From: an uncultured Alistipes sp. | GTDB lineage: Bacteria; Bacteroidota; Bacteroidia; Bacteroidales; UBA932 | Length of the DNA: 28,266 bases | Direction: 5' to 3' | Assembly: GCA_900544195.1 (NCBI GenBank) | Contig: UQUJ01000042.1 | Location: forward strand, 1 to 28,266 | In this document: positions 1 through 7,338 of the stretch, in pieces | How positions within the stretch are numbered: the first letter of the stretch is position 1 | Layout of the letters: each line of letters starts with the position of its first letter | Notes under the pieces: model-generated | Told to the model about the DNA's origin: nothing | Databases searched by the model: none | Seen by the model: the letters and a program-made list of their open reading frames with translations, nothing else | Made by a program: the position numbers and the translations under genes

Positions 1-108
1 AATATAGACCATAAAGATATACAAATTGTTCAAGTTATTTTTTAATGATTACTAAATTGAACTTTTGTGCTTTGAAGGTCACTTCGACAGGCTCACCAAT
101 CAAAGACC

Positions 109-579
109 CTACTTCCAGTTCTTGTAAGGATTCTTCATCAGCATCGAGTTGTAGTACTTGGCGTCGCCGGTGACCTCCTCGCCGAGCCAGGACGGCTTGT
201 CGAAAGCCTCGTTCTCGTCGGAAAGTTCCACTTCGGCCACTGTAAGTCCCTCATTGTCACCGTAGAACTCATCCACCTCATAGGTGTGCTCCCCGGCCTT
301 CACAAGGTAACGGGTCTTGTCAATGACACCCGGCTCGCAGATCTCCAGCAAAGCCTTCACATCCTCGACAGGAATCTCCTTCTCCCACTCGAAACGGCTC
401 GCGCCGCTGGCATTGCCGATTCCCTTGATGGTGATAAATCCCTTGTCACCCTTCACACGCACGCGTACAGTTCTTTCCGGAACACTGCTGAGGTAGCCTT
501 GAGTGATTCTTGTAGCCTTGAACGCATCCGACTTGAAGTCGCCGTTCACCAAAAATTTCCTTTCGATTTCCTGTGCCAT
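109..579 (-). CDS. CYTH-domain triphosphate tunnel metalloenzyme (inorganic triphosphatase-like)
   Basis: A 156-residue single-domain protein of the CYTH/TTM family. The family-defining ExExK motif is seen at the extreme N-terminus (EIERKF, E4, E6, K8). Further tunnel-strand motifs follow: a basic TVRVRVKGDKGFITIKG strand, a central FEWEKEI segment, and a late acidic VAEVELSDE strand typical of metal-triphosphate coordination. The length matches short bacterial TTMs such as the roughly 157-residue tripolyphosphatase NeuTTM. By family knowledge it most likely hydrolyses tripolyphosphate or another triphosphate in the cytosol; the exact substrate cannot be read from sequence. It starts 3 nt after the stop of the upstream gene, so the two are probably co-transcribed and translationally coupled. 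The nearby phosphate-type operon makes a phosphate-metabolism role attractive, but that is inference. Confidence 0.9.
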   Translation of the reverse strand: MAQEIERKFLVNGDFKSDAFKATRITQGYLSSVPERTVRVRVKGDKGFITIKGIGNASGASRFEWEKEIPVEDVKALLEICEPGVIDKTRYLVKAGEHTYEVDEFYGDNEGLTVAEVELSDENEAFDKPSWLGEEVTGDAKYYNSMLMKNPYKNWK

Positions 580-582
580 AAT

Positions 583-1227
583 CTATTCGTTTGCAAGAGG
601 TTTGTCAATCATTCCGATAACACGCTTGATAGCCTGGAGGTAGTTGATGTTCTCCACGCCCTCAAGACCGACATCCTTGATGGTCTTCTTGATGTCCTCG
701 ATCTCAGTGGACTCACTGTTGATGGTCACGACCTTGGCCCCGTTGATCAGCACGTTGCCGACCTCGCAGATCGTGTCGTTGACCATATAGCCGAAACGCT
801 GCTTGTGGACACGCACGGCGGCGAGATCAGGGTTGGCCTTCACCATCGCGATGAACTCCTCGTAGGTGTAGGTGTCCTTCGTCAGTTTAGGCATCTCAAC
901 CATAAAGGCAGGGAAAACCTCCTCCTCAAGCACCTTGGCGCTGATAGGGAACTCGCCCTTCATCAACGGATTCCACTGCTCAAGGCCATCGACGGTCTGG
1001 ACGTAGGTCTTGATGTCCATCTTGCCGTCTCGGATCTTGGTGTTGTTGATGTCGTTCTTGCGCGAGATGATGTAAATCTCGTCGCTTGAGCGCTCCCAGA
1101 CCTTCTCAGGAACAGGAACGGACAGACGCGCCATCCTCTTGTGTGCCTCACAGAAGCACTGTCCAAACGAGCGGAACTCGAAGCGAGGCTTAGAGATCTC
1201 GCCAATCTTCATTTCTTCTTTTGCCAT
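583..1227 (-). CDS. Uncharacterised cytosolic protein, possible divergent CYTH-like fold
   Basis: About 214 residues with no signal peptide or membrane segment. I chose the ATG at 1227 (MAKEEMKIGEI) over the upstream TTG at 1236, because the TTG adds only three residues and sits in an AT-rich leader. I do not recognise a named family with certainty. Alternating charged strands (EIYIISRKNDIN, TKIRDGKMDIK) and a late CEVGNVLINGAKVVTINSES segment resemble the strand-plus-acidic pattern of CYTH tunnel enzymes, and the next gene is a true CYTH protein 3 nt away. The two may therefore be partners or ancient duplicates. It lacks an obvious N-terminal ExExK motif, so catalysis by the canonical mechanism is not supported. 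No TAnnTTTG box was found upstream. Confidence 0.75.
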   Translation of the reverse strand: MAKEEMKIGEISKPRFEFRSFGQCFCEAHKRMARLSVPVPEKVWERSSDEIYIISRKNDINNTKIRDGKMDIKTYVQTVDGLEQWNPLMKGEFPISAKVLEEEVFPAFMVEMPKLTKDTYTYEEFIAMVKANPDLAAVRVHKQRFGYMVNDTICEVGNVLINGAKVVTINSESTEIEDIKKTIKDVGLEGVENINYLQAIKRVIGMIDKPLANE

Positions 1228-1270
1228 AGCAATCAATTATTTATGAATATATTAATTCCATTAATGCATA

Positions 1271-1440
1271 CCCCCCAGTCACTTCGTGACAGCCCTTGTG
1301 GACACGGGGAAAGGATTCACCAAACCCCTTCGGTCGCTTCGCGCTTCGCGCACTTTTCATCCAACCCCCAGTCGCTTCGCGACAGCCCCTGAGGGGCACG
1401 GGGAAAGGTTTCCCCGAACCCCTTCGGTCGCTTCGCTCCG
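1271..1440. repeat. Tandem pair of REP-like hairpin units
   Basis: Two imperfect direct copies of a roughly 73-bp unit lie 93 bp apart (about 1271-1346 and 1364-1439). Each has a C-rich start, a small hairpin, GGGGAAAGG, and the tail ACCCCTTCGGTCGCTTCGC. The hairpin is GTCAC-TTC-GTGAC in the first unit and GTCGC-TTC-GCGAC in the second, a compensatory base-pair change that preserves the stem. The array occupies the gap downstream of the lipoprotein gene that ends at 1474, where it could also act as a 3' mRNA stabiliser or terminator; no U-tract is present. Confidence 0.75.
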
Positions 1441-1473
1441 AATCACGTGACTTTGTGGGCATTATCTATAATT

Positions 1474-2301
1474 CTATTCCAAACCTTCGACTTTGTCAGC
1501 GGTCTCGTTGGCGTTCTTGGCGGCCGGGGTGGCGGAAGTGAAGTACCAAGCCCCTGTCCCGTCAGGAACACGGCTGTAGGACGCGCTTGCCTTCTTGACG
1601 AAGTTCACGAGATTGAAGCAGTCCAGACTTCCGCCTTTAGGGTCGAACAGTTCCACCTTGACAGCCTTTTTGGCGGAAAGGCCTGAGCCAAAGAAATAGC
1701 CATTCGGATGCTCTGCGTGATCGGCCTGGACATCGGTGCTGTAAAGGAGAACGAACTCTCCTGATTTAAGGATGGCGGAAGGAGCCGTCCAGACATCCTT
1801 GCCGTCCTTCTGGATGGATATTCCTTTAATATGGATGTCCTCTTTCCCTTTGTTGTAGATCTCGATGAATTTGTCGTTGCCGTTGAGCTCGTTCAGAGCC
1901 AGGCCAGTGTAGTCGATCGGAACCTCACCGACGGTGTAGGAGACCTCCGGAGAACATTTAGTGTTCCCGTCTGTGCTCGCTTCAATGTGATAGACGACCT
2001 TTGTGCCGACCGGGGCGGCTGGGATAGTTCCTTGGTACACGCCCGCATCATTTGTCATTCCGATCATAGGAACAGTCTTTTCCGCTTCTGTCCCCGCCTT
2101 GTACAGCAACTCAACCTTTGTGATCTCCACCAGAGCGGTGACTTTCGCTGTCACCGTCACGGCGTCATCCTCTGTGTAGGCAACGGTGTTCTTTATGTCG
2201 GAAATGCTGGCCACATCGTAAATCTTATCTTCAACGCAGGAGGCGAATCCGGCGAGAATGAGAGCCAACGCCGAAAACAATGCTATCTTTTTCATATTCA
2301 T
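1474..2301 (-). CDS. Lamin-tail-domain (LTD) lipoprotein
   Basis: 275 residues. The N-terminus has charged residues, a hydrophobic stretch and a lipobox ending at Cys22 (AGFASC), followed by acidic VED, which in Bacteroidota favours export to the cell surface. Residues about 25-125 look like an immunoglobulin-like beta domain (strands such as VTVTAKVTALVEITKVELLY). Residues about 130-250 match a lamin-tail domain: GLALNELNGNDKFIEIYNKG, then GISIQKDG and GEFVLLY. LTDs are beta-sandwich binding modules often found on secreted bacterial proteins; no catalytic domain is visible. The gene starts 17 nt after the porin stop, so it belongs to the porin operon and may be an outer-membrane partner of that porin (inference). 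Met1 and Met3 are both possible starts. Confidence 0.85.
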   Translation of the reverse strand: MNMKKIALFSALALILAGFASCVEDKIYDVASISDIKNTVAYTEDDAVTVTAKVTALVEITKVELLYKAGTEAEKTVPMIGMTNDAGVYQGTIPAAPVGTKVVYHIEASTDGNTKCSPEVSYTVGEVPIDYTGLALNELNGNDKFIEIYNKGKEDIHIKGISIQKDGKDVWTAPSAILKSGEFVLLYSTDVQADHAEHPNGYFFGSGLSAKKAVKVELFDPKGGSLDCFNLVNFVKKASASYSRVPDGTGAWYFTSATPAAKNANETADKVEGLE

Positions 2302-2318
2302 AATATTTTATAAATCAA

Positions 2319-3728
2319 TTAGAAAGCGACTTGGAAACGCATCGCGAGCATATGGTAGTCAACCCCGGCCTTGCCGGCGCCCTCTACTACCTTGGTGTAG
2401 TCCTTGGTAGGATTGCCGGCGGCGTCGTGACCAACGAACAGCTTGCCCTTGCCGTTGGCATAGCGGTCATTGTTGTTGTACTGGTAGTTGATGACAAACT
2501 TCACGTTCTTGGTCGGGTAGAAGTTGATCCCGAAACTGAACGCCTCCGCGCTTCCTCCGAAGTAGTCAGCGGTGTTGAAGTCGCAATATTCATAACGCAC
2601 GGCAAGTTCGACATCACCCCAGGAGCGCCCAGGAGTGATTCTGGTCGGTTTGGCGCCATCGTAGTCGTAGTTCTGACGACCGCCGAAAAGAAGATAGGAA
2701 GCCTGCGCGTACCAACCGTCGGCCCACTGGGTTCCGAGGTTGTTGATCTTCTTGTCCAGAAAAGCCCCGCGGGTGAGGTAGGCGCCCTCATAGCGCAGCC
2801 CTTTGTAGAAACCGGCAAGCTCTGCGGTCCAGGCAAGCTCATGGTCAAGACCTGTGATGACATCGGTGTCGAGGTACTTCTTCCTGTTGATGCTCGTAGA
2901 GTTGCGGCTGCTGTAGCGCGCGGCTCCGTAAGCGTCGGTGGATGTGACCTTCGGCTCACGGTAGGATATCGCTCCGCCAAGATGAAGAGCCGACTCCGAA
3001 CACTTATAGAGAGGACGGAAGACTACTTTCCCCGTGTAGGACAGGCCTGCGTTGCGGCCAAGATCCTTGTTGTTGTCCTTCATGGCCGTGGCCTCTTCGG
3101 CTCCCTTGAGCTCAGGTCCGAACACACCGCCGGCAAACCAGAACCATTTGTTTGAATATGTCAGATTCAGCCCCAGATGCCTTGACGGTGCGAGCGAGGT
3201 CACCATCGGGCGTTCCATGAACATAAGGTAACGGGATGTGGTGTTGCGCTGGATGGAGAAAGACTCCTTGAAATTACCTGCCTTGATCTCAAGCCCGGGC
3301 ACTCCATTATAGGCCAGAATGGCATCCTTGAGTTCACATATTCCATCAGCCCAGTCAGTGTCAATCTCTCCGTACCAGTTCCTGTCCAGCTGGGCCTTGA
3401 CGGCGAAACGGGCACGGCGGATGGACATTCCGTTTCCGATGTGGTTAGGATTATCCTTCCCGTCAAGTTGGGAAGAAGTGAAGTCCGGACCTCCGAAAAA
3501 GACAGCTGCGTCGCCCTGCACACGGATGTCGAACCACATCTTGTAGTCAATCTTCTTGGCGTCCAGCACCATGATTCCGTCCTGGATCTTTACCTGTCCC
3601 GGAGTGGAGTTCACCTGCTGACCATACTGGTTCAGTTCAACCTCTGAATCCTTCTTCGTGTCCGTTGTCTGGGCGGACAACGAGACTGCCAGAAAGGCTG
3701 CCAGAGAAACAAAAACAACTCTTTTCAT
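2319..3728 (-). CDS. Phosphate-selective porin O/P family outer-membrane protein
   Basis: 469 residues with a signal peptide (MKRVVFVSLAAFLAVSLSAQ, cleavage near residue 19-20), a periplasmic N-terminal linker, and many amphipathic beta strands ending in the terminal Phe expected of an outer-membrane barrel (MLAMRFQVAF). Blocks such as GNGMSIRRARFAVKAQLDRN, GEIDTDWAD, IKAGNFKESFS and SWGDVELAVRYEYCDF are characteristic of the OprO/OprP family (Pfam PF07396). It should be a substrate-selective channel for phosphate, polyphosphate or a similar anion; specificity is not provable here. It lies 32 nt downstream of the PiT-HTH fusion gene and 17 nt upstream of the LTD lipoprotein gene. The operon order supports an anion-uptake role. 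Confidence 0.9.
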   Translation of the reverse strand: MKRVVFVSLAAFLAVSLSAQTTDTKKDSEVELNQYGQQVNSTPGQVKIQDGIMVLDAKKIDYKMWFDIRVQGDAAVFFGGPDFTSSQLDGKDNPNHIGNGMSIRRARFAVKAQLDRNWYGEIDTDWADGICELKDAILAYNGVPGLEIKAGNFKESFSIQRNTTSRYLMFMERPMVTSLAPSRHLGLNLTYSNKWFWFAGGVFGPELKGAEEATAMKDNNKDLGRNAGLSYTGKVVFRPLYKCSESALHLGGAISYREPKVTSTDAYGAARYSSRNSTSINRKKYLDTDVITGLDHELAWTAELAGFYKGLRYEGAYLTRGAFLDKKINNLGTQWADGWYAQASYLLFGGRQNYDYDGAKPTRITPGRSWGDVELAVRYEYCDFNTADYFGGSAEAFSFGINFYPTKNVKFVINYQYNNNDRYANGKGKLFVGHDAAGNPTKDYTKVVEGAGKAGVDYHMLAMRFQVAF

Positions 3729-3760
3729 ACTTTACAACATTAAGCGATTAATAAACTTGG

Positions 3761-5347
3761 TTATATAGTTTTGACAAATTCCGTCAGATTCTGCCCTCTG
3801 GCCAGGCCAAGCTTCGCGCGGAGCCTGTGCCTGCCGATCTCGACACTCGTCGGAGCTATATTCATCAATGTGGCTATATATTTCGTGGAGAAACCGAGCC
3901 TTAGCAGCATAGCCAGGCGTCTCTCCTGTTTTGTCAATTGTGGGAACCGTTCGGTCATCCGGGTCGTGAAATCCTTGTGGAGGGTCTCGACCTGGGCATA
4001 GAAACTGTCTATCTCGTTGGAGAAATTCCTTCTGAGATTGAGATCGGTGCGGAGTTCGTGAAGAAGTTCGTCCTTCTTCTCCGGTTCCATCTCCGCCTGA
4101 GCCTGTTTGACCTTTTCGTAGAGTCCGTCCATGAACTCTTTCTGCTCGCTCAGGTTCATCGCCACGCTGACGAGTTCCTTGCGCTTGAGATCCAGCAGGT
4201 TGTGCAGGTTCTCATTCTCCGCCTGCATCGTCTTGATCTCCATCTCGTTGATTGCCCGGCGGTTCTCGTTCAGTTCATCGTCCATTTCACGAAGAGTCCT
4301 GCCGGAGGTTTTCGATGCGCGCAGATAAAGGAACGACATGACCGTCAGACCGCCCGAGACAAGGGCGAGAAGCATAATGAGGAGCCCGACCTGGGCGTTC
4401 ACCAAGGAGAACAGGTTCGGATGTATCATACCAGAGATAAGACAGGCGAGAATCATCGCCAGAAGCGGAGTCAGAAGCGCGTCCGTACCGATCTTGGAGG
4501 CAAGTGGCATCCAATTGACCTCCTTGTTCTGAGCCAGTTCGCAACCGGCAAGCCCAGCCAACATCAGAAGCCCCGGAGCCAAAGGAGTGGCTTTCAATTG
4601 AATATTCCCGATCCTCAAATCGAAAGAGAAGATCAAGGTGACAAACGCGGCGGCAAGCGTCATCGCCAAAGCGGCCTCGGCATTGACATCGAACCACCTC
4701 TCCATAAGTCTGTGCGAGTTGGCTCCGGCCTCGCCCTTTACCAGCAAACATATGGCTATGGCAACAGCGGCAAACACCAACAGTTGGAATTCCAACGTTG
4801 AGACCGACGGAACAAGCCCTCCAAGGTTGAACCCTATGGCAAGCATCAGCGCCGAGGCCGCGATCGTCATCGCCAGCCCCATCCTGTTCATCTTCGTAAG
4901 CAGATGACAATCAGACCTTGACGAAATCGCAGAGATTACCTTGCAAAGAATGATGGCGATAAGGATTGTGAATATGACCGCGGCCAGCCACGAAAGCGGC
5001 ACCGACCACTTGATAGCCGACGAACCGCTTTGGAGCATCCGCGTCCCGGCTATCGCTCCGGCAAGAGAAAACACTATGGAAGCGTCCTTTATGAATATCC
5101 TGACGGCCACTACCGCCAAGGTCGCGGCGAAGATCACCACAGCGTAATCCCTGCCGGGAACAAGCTGAGGAGACACAGGACGGGAAAGGCCGACCCCGAC
5201 AAACAGCAGAAGCATTATTCCCGGGACACGGAACCGTCTGGCCACAGTGTGGCAGGTTCCGGCAGGTGCCAGAGCGACCGGCAGATCCGTCACCGAGAAC
5301 CATCCTGTCAGGATGATGACAAAGAGTATGAACACCGTCACTGCCAT
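3761..5347 (-). CDS. PiT permease-like membrane protein fused to coiled coil and LuxR-type HTH
   Basis: 528 residues in one uninterrupted frame. Residues 1 to about 350 are polytopic, with roughly ten hydrophobic segments, and resemble a PHO4/PiT phosphate permease: a GWFSVTDLPVALAPAG stretch aligns with the first NDxxNAxA signature, and AGAIAG with QSGSSAIKW fits the later PiT block. The signature Asn residues are missing in the first half, and no NDxxN signature is seen in the second half. Residues about 355-465 are a charged coiled coil (including LDLKRKELVSVAMNLSEQKEF) as found in Bacteroidota membrane regulators. Residues about 470-520 are a helix-turn-helix (LTKQERRLAMLLRLGFSTKYIATLMNI, split here by eye, then SVEIGRHRLRAKLGL). 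The start codon overlaps the DUF47 stop (TGATG), implying coupling. Likely role: a membrane-bound one-component regulator sensing the transported anion. This is inference; residual transport is the alternative. Confidence 0.85.
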   Translation of the reverse strand: MAVTVFILFVIILTGWFSVTDLPVALAPAGTCHTVARRFRVPGIMLLLFVGVGLSRPVSPQLVPGRDYAVVIFAATLAVVAVRIFIKDASIVFSLAGAIAGTRMLQSGSSAIKWSVPLSWLAAVIFTILIAIILCKVISAISSRSDCHLLTKMNRMGLAMTIAASALMLAIGFNLGGLVPSVSTLEFQLLVFAAVAIAICLLVKGEAGANSHRLMERWFDVNAEAALAMTLAAAFVTLIFSFDLRIGNIQLKATPLAPGLLMLAGLAGCELAQNKEVNWMPLASKIGTDALLTPLLAMILACLISGMIHPNLFSLVNAQVGLLIMLLALVSGGLTVMSFLYLRASKTSGRTLREMDDELNENRRAINEMEIKTMQAENENLHNLLDLKRKELVSVAMNLSEQKEFMDGLYEKVKQAQAEMEPEKKDELLHELRTDLNLRRNFSNEIDSFYAQVETLHKDFTTRMTERFPQLTKQERRLAMLLRLGFSTKYIATLMNIAPTSVEIGRHRLRAKLGLARGQNLTEFVKTI

Positions 5348-5994
5348 CAGATGCTTCTTTTGATTGACATAACCGACAGCTGGTCAGCCACTTTCTCGGC
5401 CTCCATTGAAATCTCCTCGATGTGGAGTGCGAAGTAGCGCAGATGGAACTTCTGGCTGAGCCTTAATTCGTCCATCGTATGGAAAACCTTCTTCTTGAGG
5501 GATTTGGCCTGCTTGTCCGCCTCCTTTTCGTAGAAATAGACCCTGTGAACCTTCTCGGTGATACTGTCCGAAGTCCTGAAATAGGCCTTGGCCGCCGGAA
5601 TGGCCGTCTCCACAGCCTGAGTGGACAACTCAGTGAGTTTCAAGAAATCCGCATTCAACTCCACCGGAATGAACGGCCTCTCTATCTCGAACTGGAACAG
5701 ATTGTCGTTCAAGGTGTCGATGATGTGGTCCAAGGCCTCCAGAAGACGCATGATGTCTCCTCTAAGCCTCACAAGACTTGACTGCCTGTAAAGTCCGGCC
5801 TCGATCTCCCTGCGAAGGAGTTCCGCCTCGTTCTCCAGCCGGGTCATCGTCTGAAGATTCCCTTTGAACGCCTCGACATTAGTATAAAGATAGTTCTTCA
5901 CCCCCTCACCGAAAATCAGCAAGGCCTGGTCGATCGTGTCGAAGAACTTGTCGATGTCACCTATGATTTTATTGATTCTTTTCTGGTATAGCAT
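5347..5994 (-). CDS. DUF47 / PhoU-like Pit accessory protein
   Basis: 215 residues, almost entirely helical and cytosolic. It matches the DUF47 (PhoU-divergent, PF01865) family of proteins encoded beside Pit phosphate permeases. Family-like helix patterns include LEALDHIIDTLNDNLFQFEIE, YFYEKEADKQAKSLKKKVF and HIEEISMEAEKVADQL, where spaced acidic residues could bind metal as in PhoU. Members are thought to modulate PiT transporters. Here the partner encoded immediately downstream, with a 1-nt stop/start overlap, is a PiT-like protein carrying a DNA-binding domain. This protein may therefore gate a sensor rather than a transporter (inference). It is the first gene of the operon and follows a near-perfect promoter at 6067-6097. 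Confidence 0.92.
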   Translation of the reverse strand: MLYQKRINKIIGDIDKFFDTIDQALLIFGEGVKNYLYTNVEAFKGNLQTMTRLENEAELLRREIEAGLYRQSSLVRLRGDIMRLLEALDHIIDTLNDNLFQFEIERPFIPVELNADFLKLTELSTQAVETAIPAAKAYFRTSDSITEKVHRVYFYEKEADKQAKSLKKKVFHTMDELRLSQKFHLRYFALHIEEISMEAEKVADQLSVMSIKRSI

Positions 5995-6066
5995 ATTCAG
6001 TAGTTATTGTGTCGCTTTAGTGTTTCGGCTTATCGCGATGCCGGCATTACCGGTTATCAGCACTGT

Positions 6067-6097
6067 CAAATTTAGACCAGAATCACGACGAATCAAA
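6067..6097 (-). promoter_or_regulatory. Bacteroides-type promoter for the DUF47/PiT-HTH/porin/LTD operon
   Basis: On the minus strand TTTG (complement of 6094-6097) is separated by exactly 19 nt from TAAATTTG (complement of 6067-6074). This matches the TTTG-N19-TAnnTTTG consensus of the Bacteroidota housekeeping sigma factor. The start of transcription should fall near 6060, giving a leader of about 65 nt before the ATG at 5994. Confidence 0.8.
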
Positions 6098-6316
6098 ATG
6101 AGTAAATTGCCCAAACATTGTGTTGTAAAGTTTTCAACAATAACTAAACGGTTGAAAAACAATAATGTTCTTCAACCATCTGTAAAGTTAGCAATAAAAA
6201 CTCAACTCTGCCTTTATGGTGTTTTGTAAAGGTCAAGTTTCTTCTGTCTTAACAAAAGAAGGCAACTCTACAAGCTTTCCATCAAGCATCTAGATGCAGC
6301 AGTGGCGCAATATTTC
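6098..6316. other. AT-rich intergenic stretch with a small hairpin and a solo repeat end
   Basis: No gene is seen. A perfect 7-bp inverted repeat GGTTGAA/TTCAACC (6150-6156 and 6171-6177) lies just upstream of the operon promoter and could be an operator. Near 6221-6231 the sequence GTGTTTTGTAA resembles the right terminal arm of the 146-bp repeats and may be a solo relic. Confidence 0.35.
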
Positions 6317-6462
6317 TTGCAAAACGCCATCAGCCACCCCACCACTGGGCCACACGCCAACAGCATCCCGGCTGAAAAACTATTGCCTTAGACCTTGACT
6401 TTTTCAGCCATAGCGTGCCCTCACCCACCTCTGTGGCACAGTAACGTGAAAGCGTTTTGTAA
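6317..6462 (+). repeat. 146-bp structured repeat, copy 1
   Basis: First of three equal-length copies (others at 7339-7484 and 15269-15414), all in the same orientation. The ends are near-perfect inverted repeats, TTGCAAAACGC and GCGTTTTGTAA. The most conserved core is an internal perfect inverted repeat GGCTGAAAAA/TTTTTCAGCC (6370-6379 and 6400-6409). CTGTGGCA, GTAACGTGAA and GCGTTTTGTAA are also shared. About 20 bp beyond the right end (AATCGAGATAGGTTTACG) is also similar to the flank of copy 3. The sequence from 6463 to 6587, up to the next gene, shows no ORF and no clear terminator. Confidence 0.85.
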
Positions 6463-6587
6463 TCGAGATAGGTTTACGTCTCTGCATTGCAGAACACAAG
6501 CGGATTCAGGGTGCCGTAACTGATTGACTTAGGCAATGAAAACACCATCAACATCCTACATTTCAATGAATTATAACATACTTTCTT

Positions 6588-6908
6588 TTATTTCACACAT
6601 TTCTCTGTAAGATAGAAGCCTTTAGCCACAATTGTGATCAAACCATTTGTGGTAGCAGTTTCTATCTCATATTTGTATATTTTTTCATTAGAATGACAGG
6701 TTATCTTCTCGCCGGTGGAACGGATTATTTTATCGTACTCGTATTTGAACCTTGAATCAGCGTTTTTTCTGGTCATTTCTTCTACTGAAGCCCACATAAT
6801 CGTCTCATCACAGATGATTCCGCCGCAAAGATCAGCCTTGAAATCAATAAAATCAACAAAAAATGTCGAGACCTTGTCGTTGCTTGCCGATAACCAATAA
6901 TAGTTCAT
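6588..6908 (-). CDS. Orphan 106-residue protein, lower-GC cassette
   Basis: I do not recognise this protein. It is 106 residues, starts MNYYWLSASNDKVSTFF, has no signal peptide or membrane helix, and contains three scattered cysteines in its first two thirds plus one near the C-terminus. A strand-rich second half (KYEYDKIIRSTGEKITCHSN, then ITIVAKGFYLTE) suggests a small beta-rich fold. It lies 8 nt downstream of the 6917-7324 gene, so the two form a pair. Base composition is visibly lower in GC (about 40% in the lines I counted) than the 50-60% of neighbouring genes. The pair is bracketed by two copies of the 146-bp repeat. Both points suggest a recently acquired cassette. Confidence 0.7.
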   Translation of the reverse strand: MNYYWLSASNDKVSTFFVDFIDFKADLCGGIICDETIMWASVEEMTRKNADSRFKYEYDKIIRSTGEKITCHSNEKIYKYEIETATTNGLITIVAKGFYLTEKCVK

Positions 6909-6916
6909 AACATTCT

Positions 6917-7324
6917 TTAATCAGTGTCGTACATGGAATCAACCCTCATCCGTTCTCTTTCAATATCTTGAAGATAATCCGGCAATGGGCATAGAATTAT
7001 TTTAATATAACTTGGTGTTATGCCATTGTTTTTATGGTACTTCATCTTATCCGCCAATATTCGCGCATAGAAACGCTCTCCGACAACGACCTCTCTGAAA
7101 ACTTTCTTTCTAACAATAATCGAACTACTATAATATTTCCCCTCAAACTCAACATCATAATACAAGGTTCCGTCCCACTTTCGTGTTATAACGGCCACAG
7201 CGTCTTGCCCATAATGGTTAATTCGATATGAGTTGTAACCCTTCCAACTATAATACATTACACCCCATATCAATACAACCGGAACTAAAACATAGATGAC
7301 TATATTAAATATGACATTCCTCAT
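6917..7324 (-). CDS. Orphan single-pass membrane protein, lower-GC cassette
   Basis: 135 residues with one N-terminal transmembrane helix (VIFNIVIYVLVPVVLIWGVMYY) followed by a small globular beta-rich domain. The pattern VAVITRKWDG, then YYDVEFEGKYYSSS, then VGERFYARIL resembles DUF3592-like or other envelope beta domains in which a short V-G-D/E turn follows a Y-rich strand. I would not assign the family. No catalytic motif is visible. It is the first gene of a two-gene unit (8-nt gap to the next) and its ATG lies only 14 nt from the end of the 146-bp repeat copy 2. That repeat must therefore form the leader or promoter region of this gene. Confidence 0.7.
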   Translation of the reverse strand: MRNVIFNIVIYVLVPVVLIWGVMYYSWKGYNSYRINHYGQDAVAVITRKWDGTLYYDVEFEGKYYSSSIIVRKKVFREVVVGERFYARILADKMKYHKNNGITPSYIKIILCPLPDYLQDIERERMRVDSMYDTD

Positions 7325-7338
7325 GACACAACTTTATT

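Noticed and set aside
75..104. Terminator after the CYTH gene
   Set aside because: The GGTC/GACC ends pair only 4 bp with a long interior and no U-tract; it is more like a dispersed CTTCGACAGGCTCA repeat.
286..1089. 267-codon plus-strand open frame over the CYTH genes
   Set aside because: It is antisense to two genes with clear protein signatures, has no family resemblance and arises from codon bias in the opposite strand.
3938..4801. 287-codon plus-strand open frame inside the PiT-HTH gene
   Set aside because: Antisense shadow; the minus strand carries the membrane segments, coiled coil and HTH.
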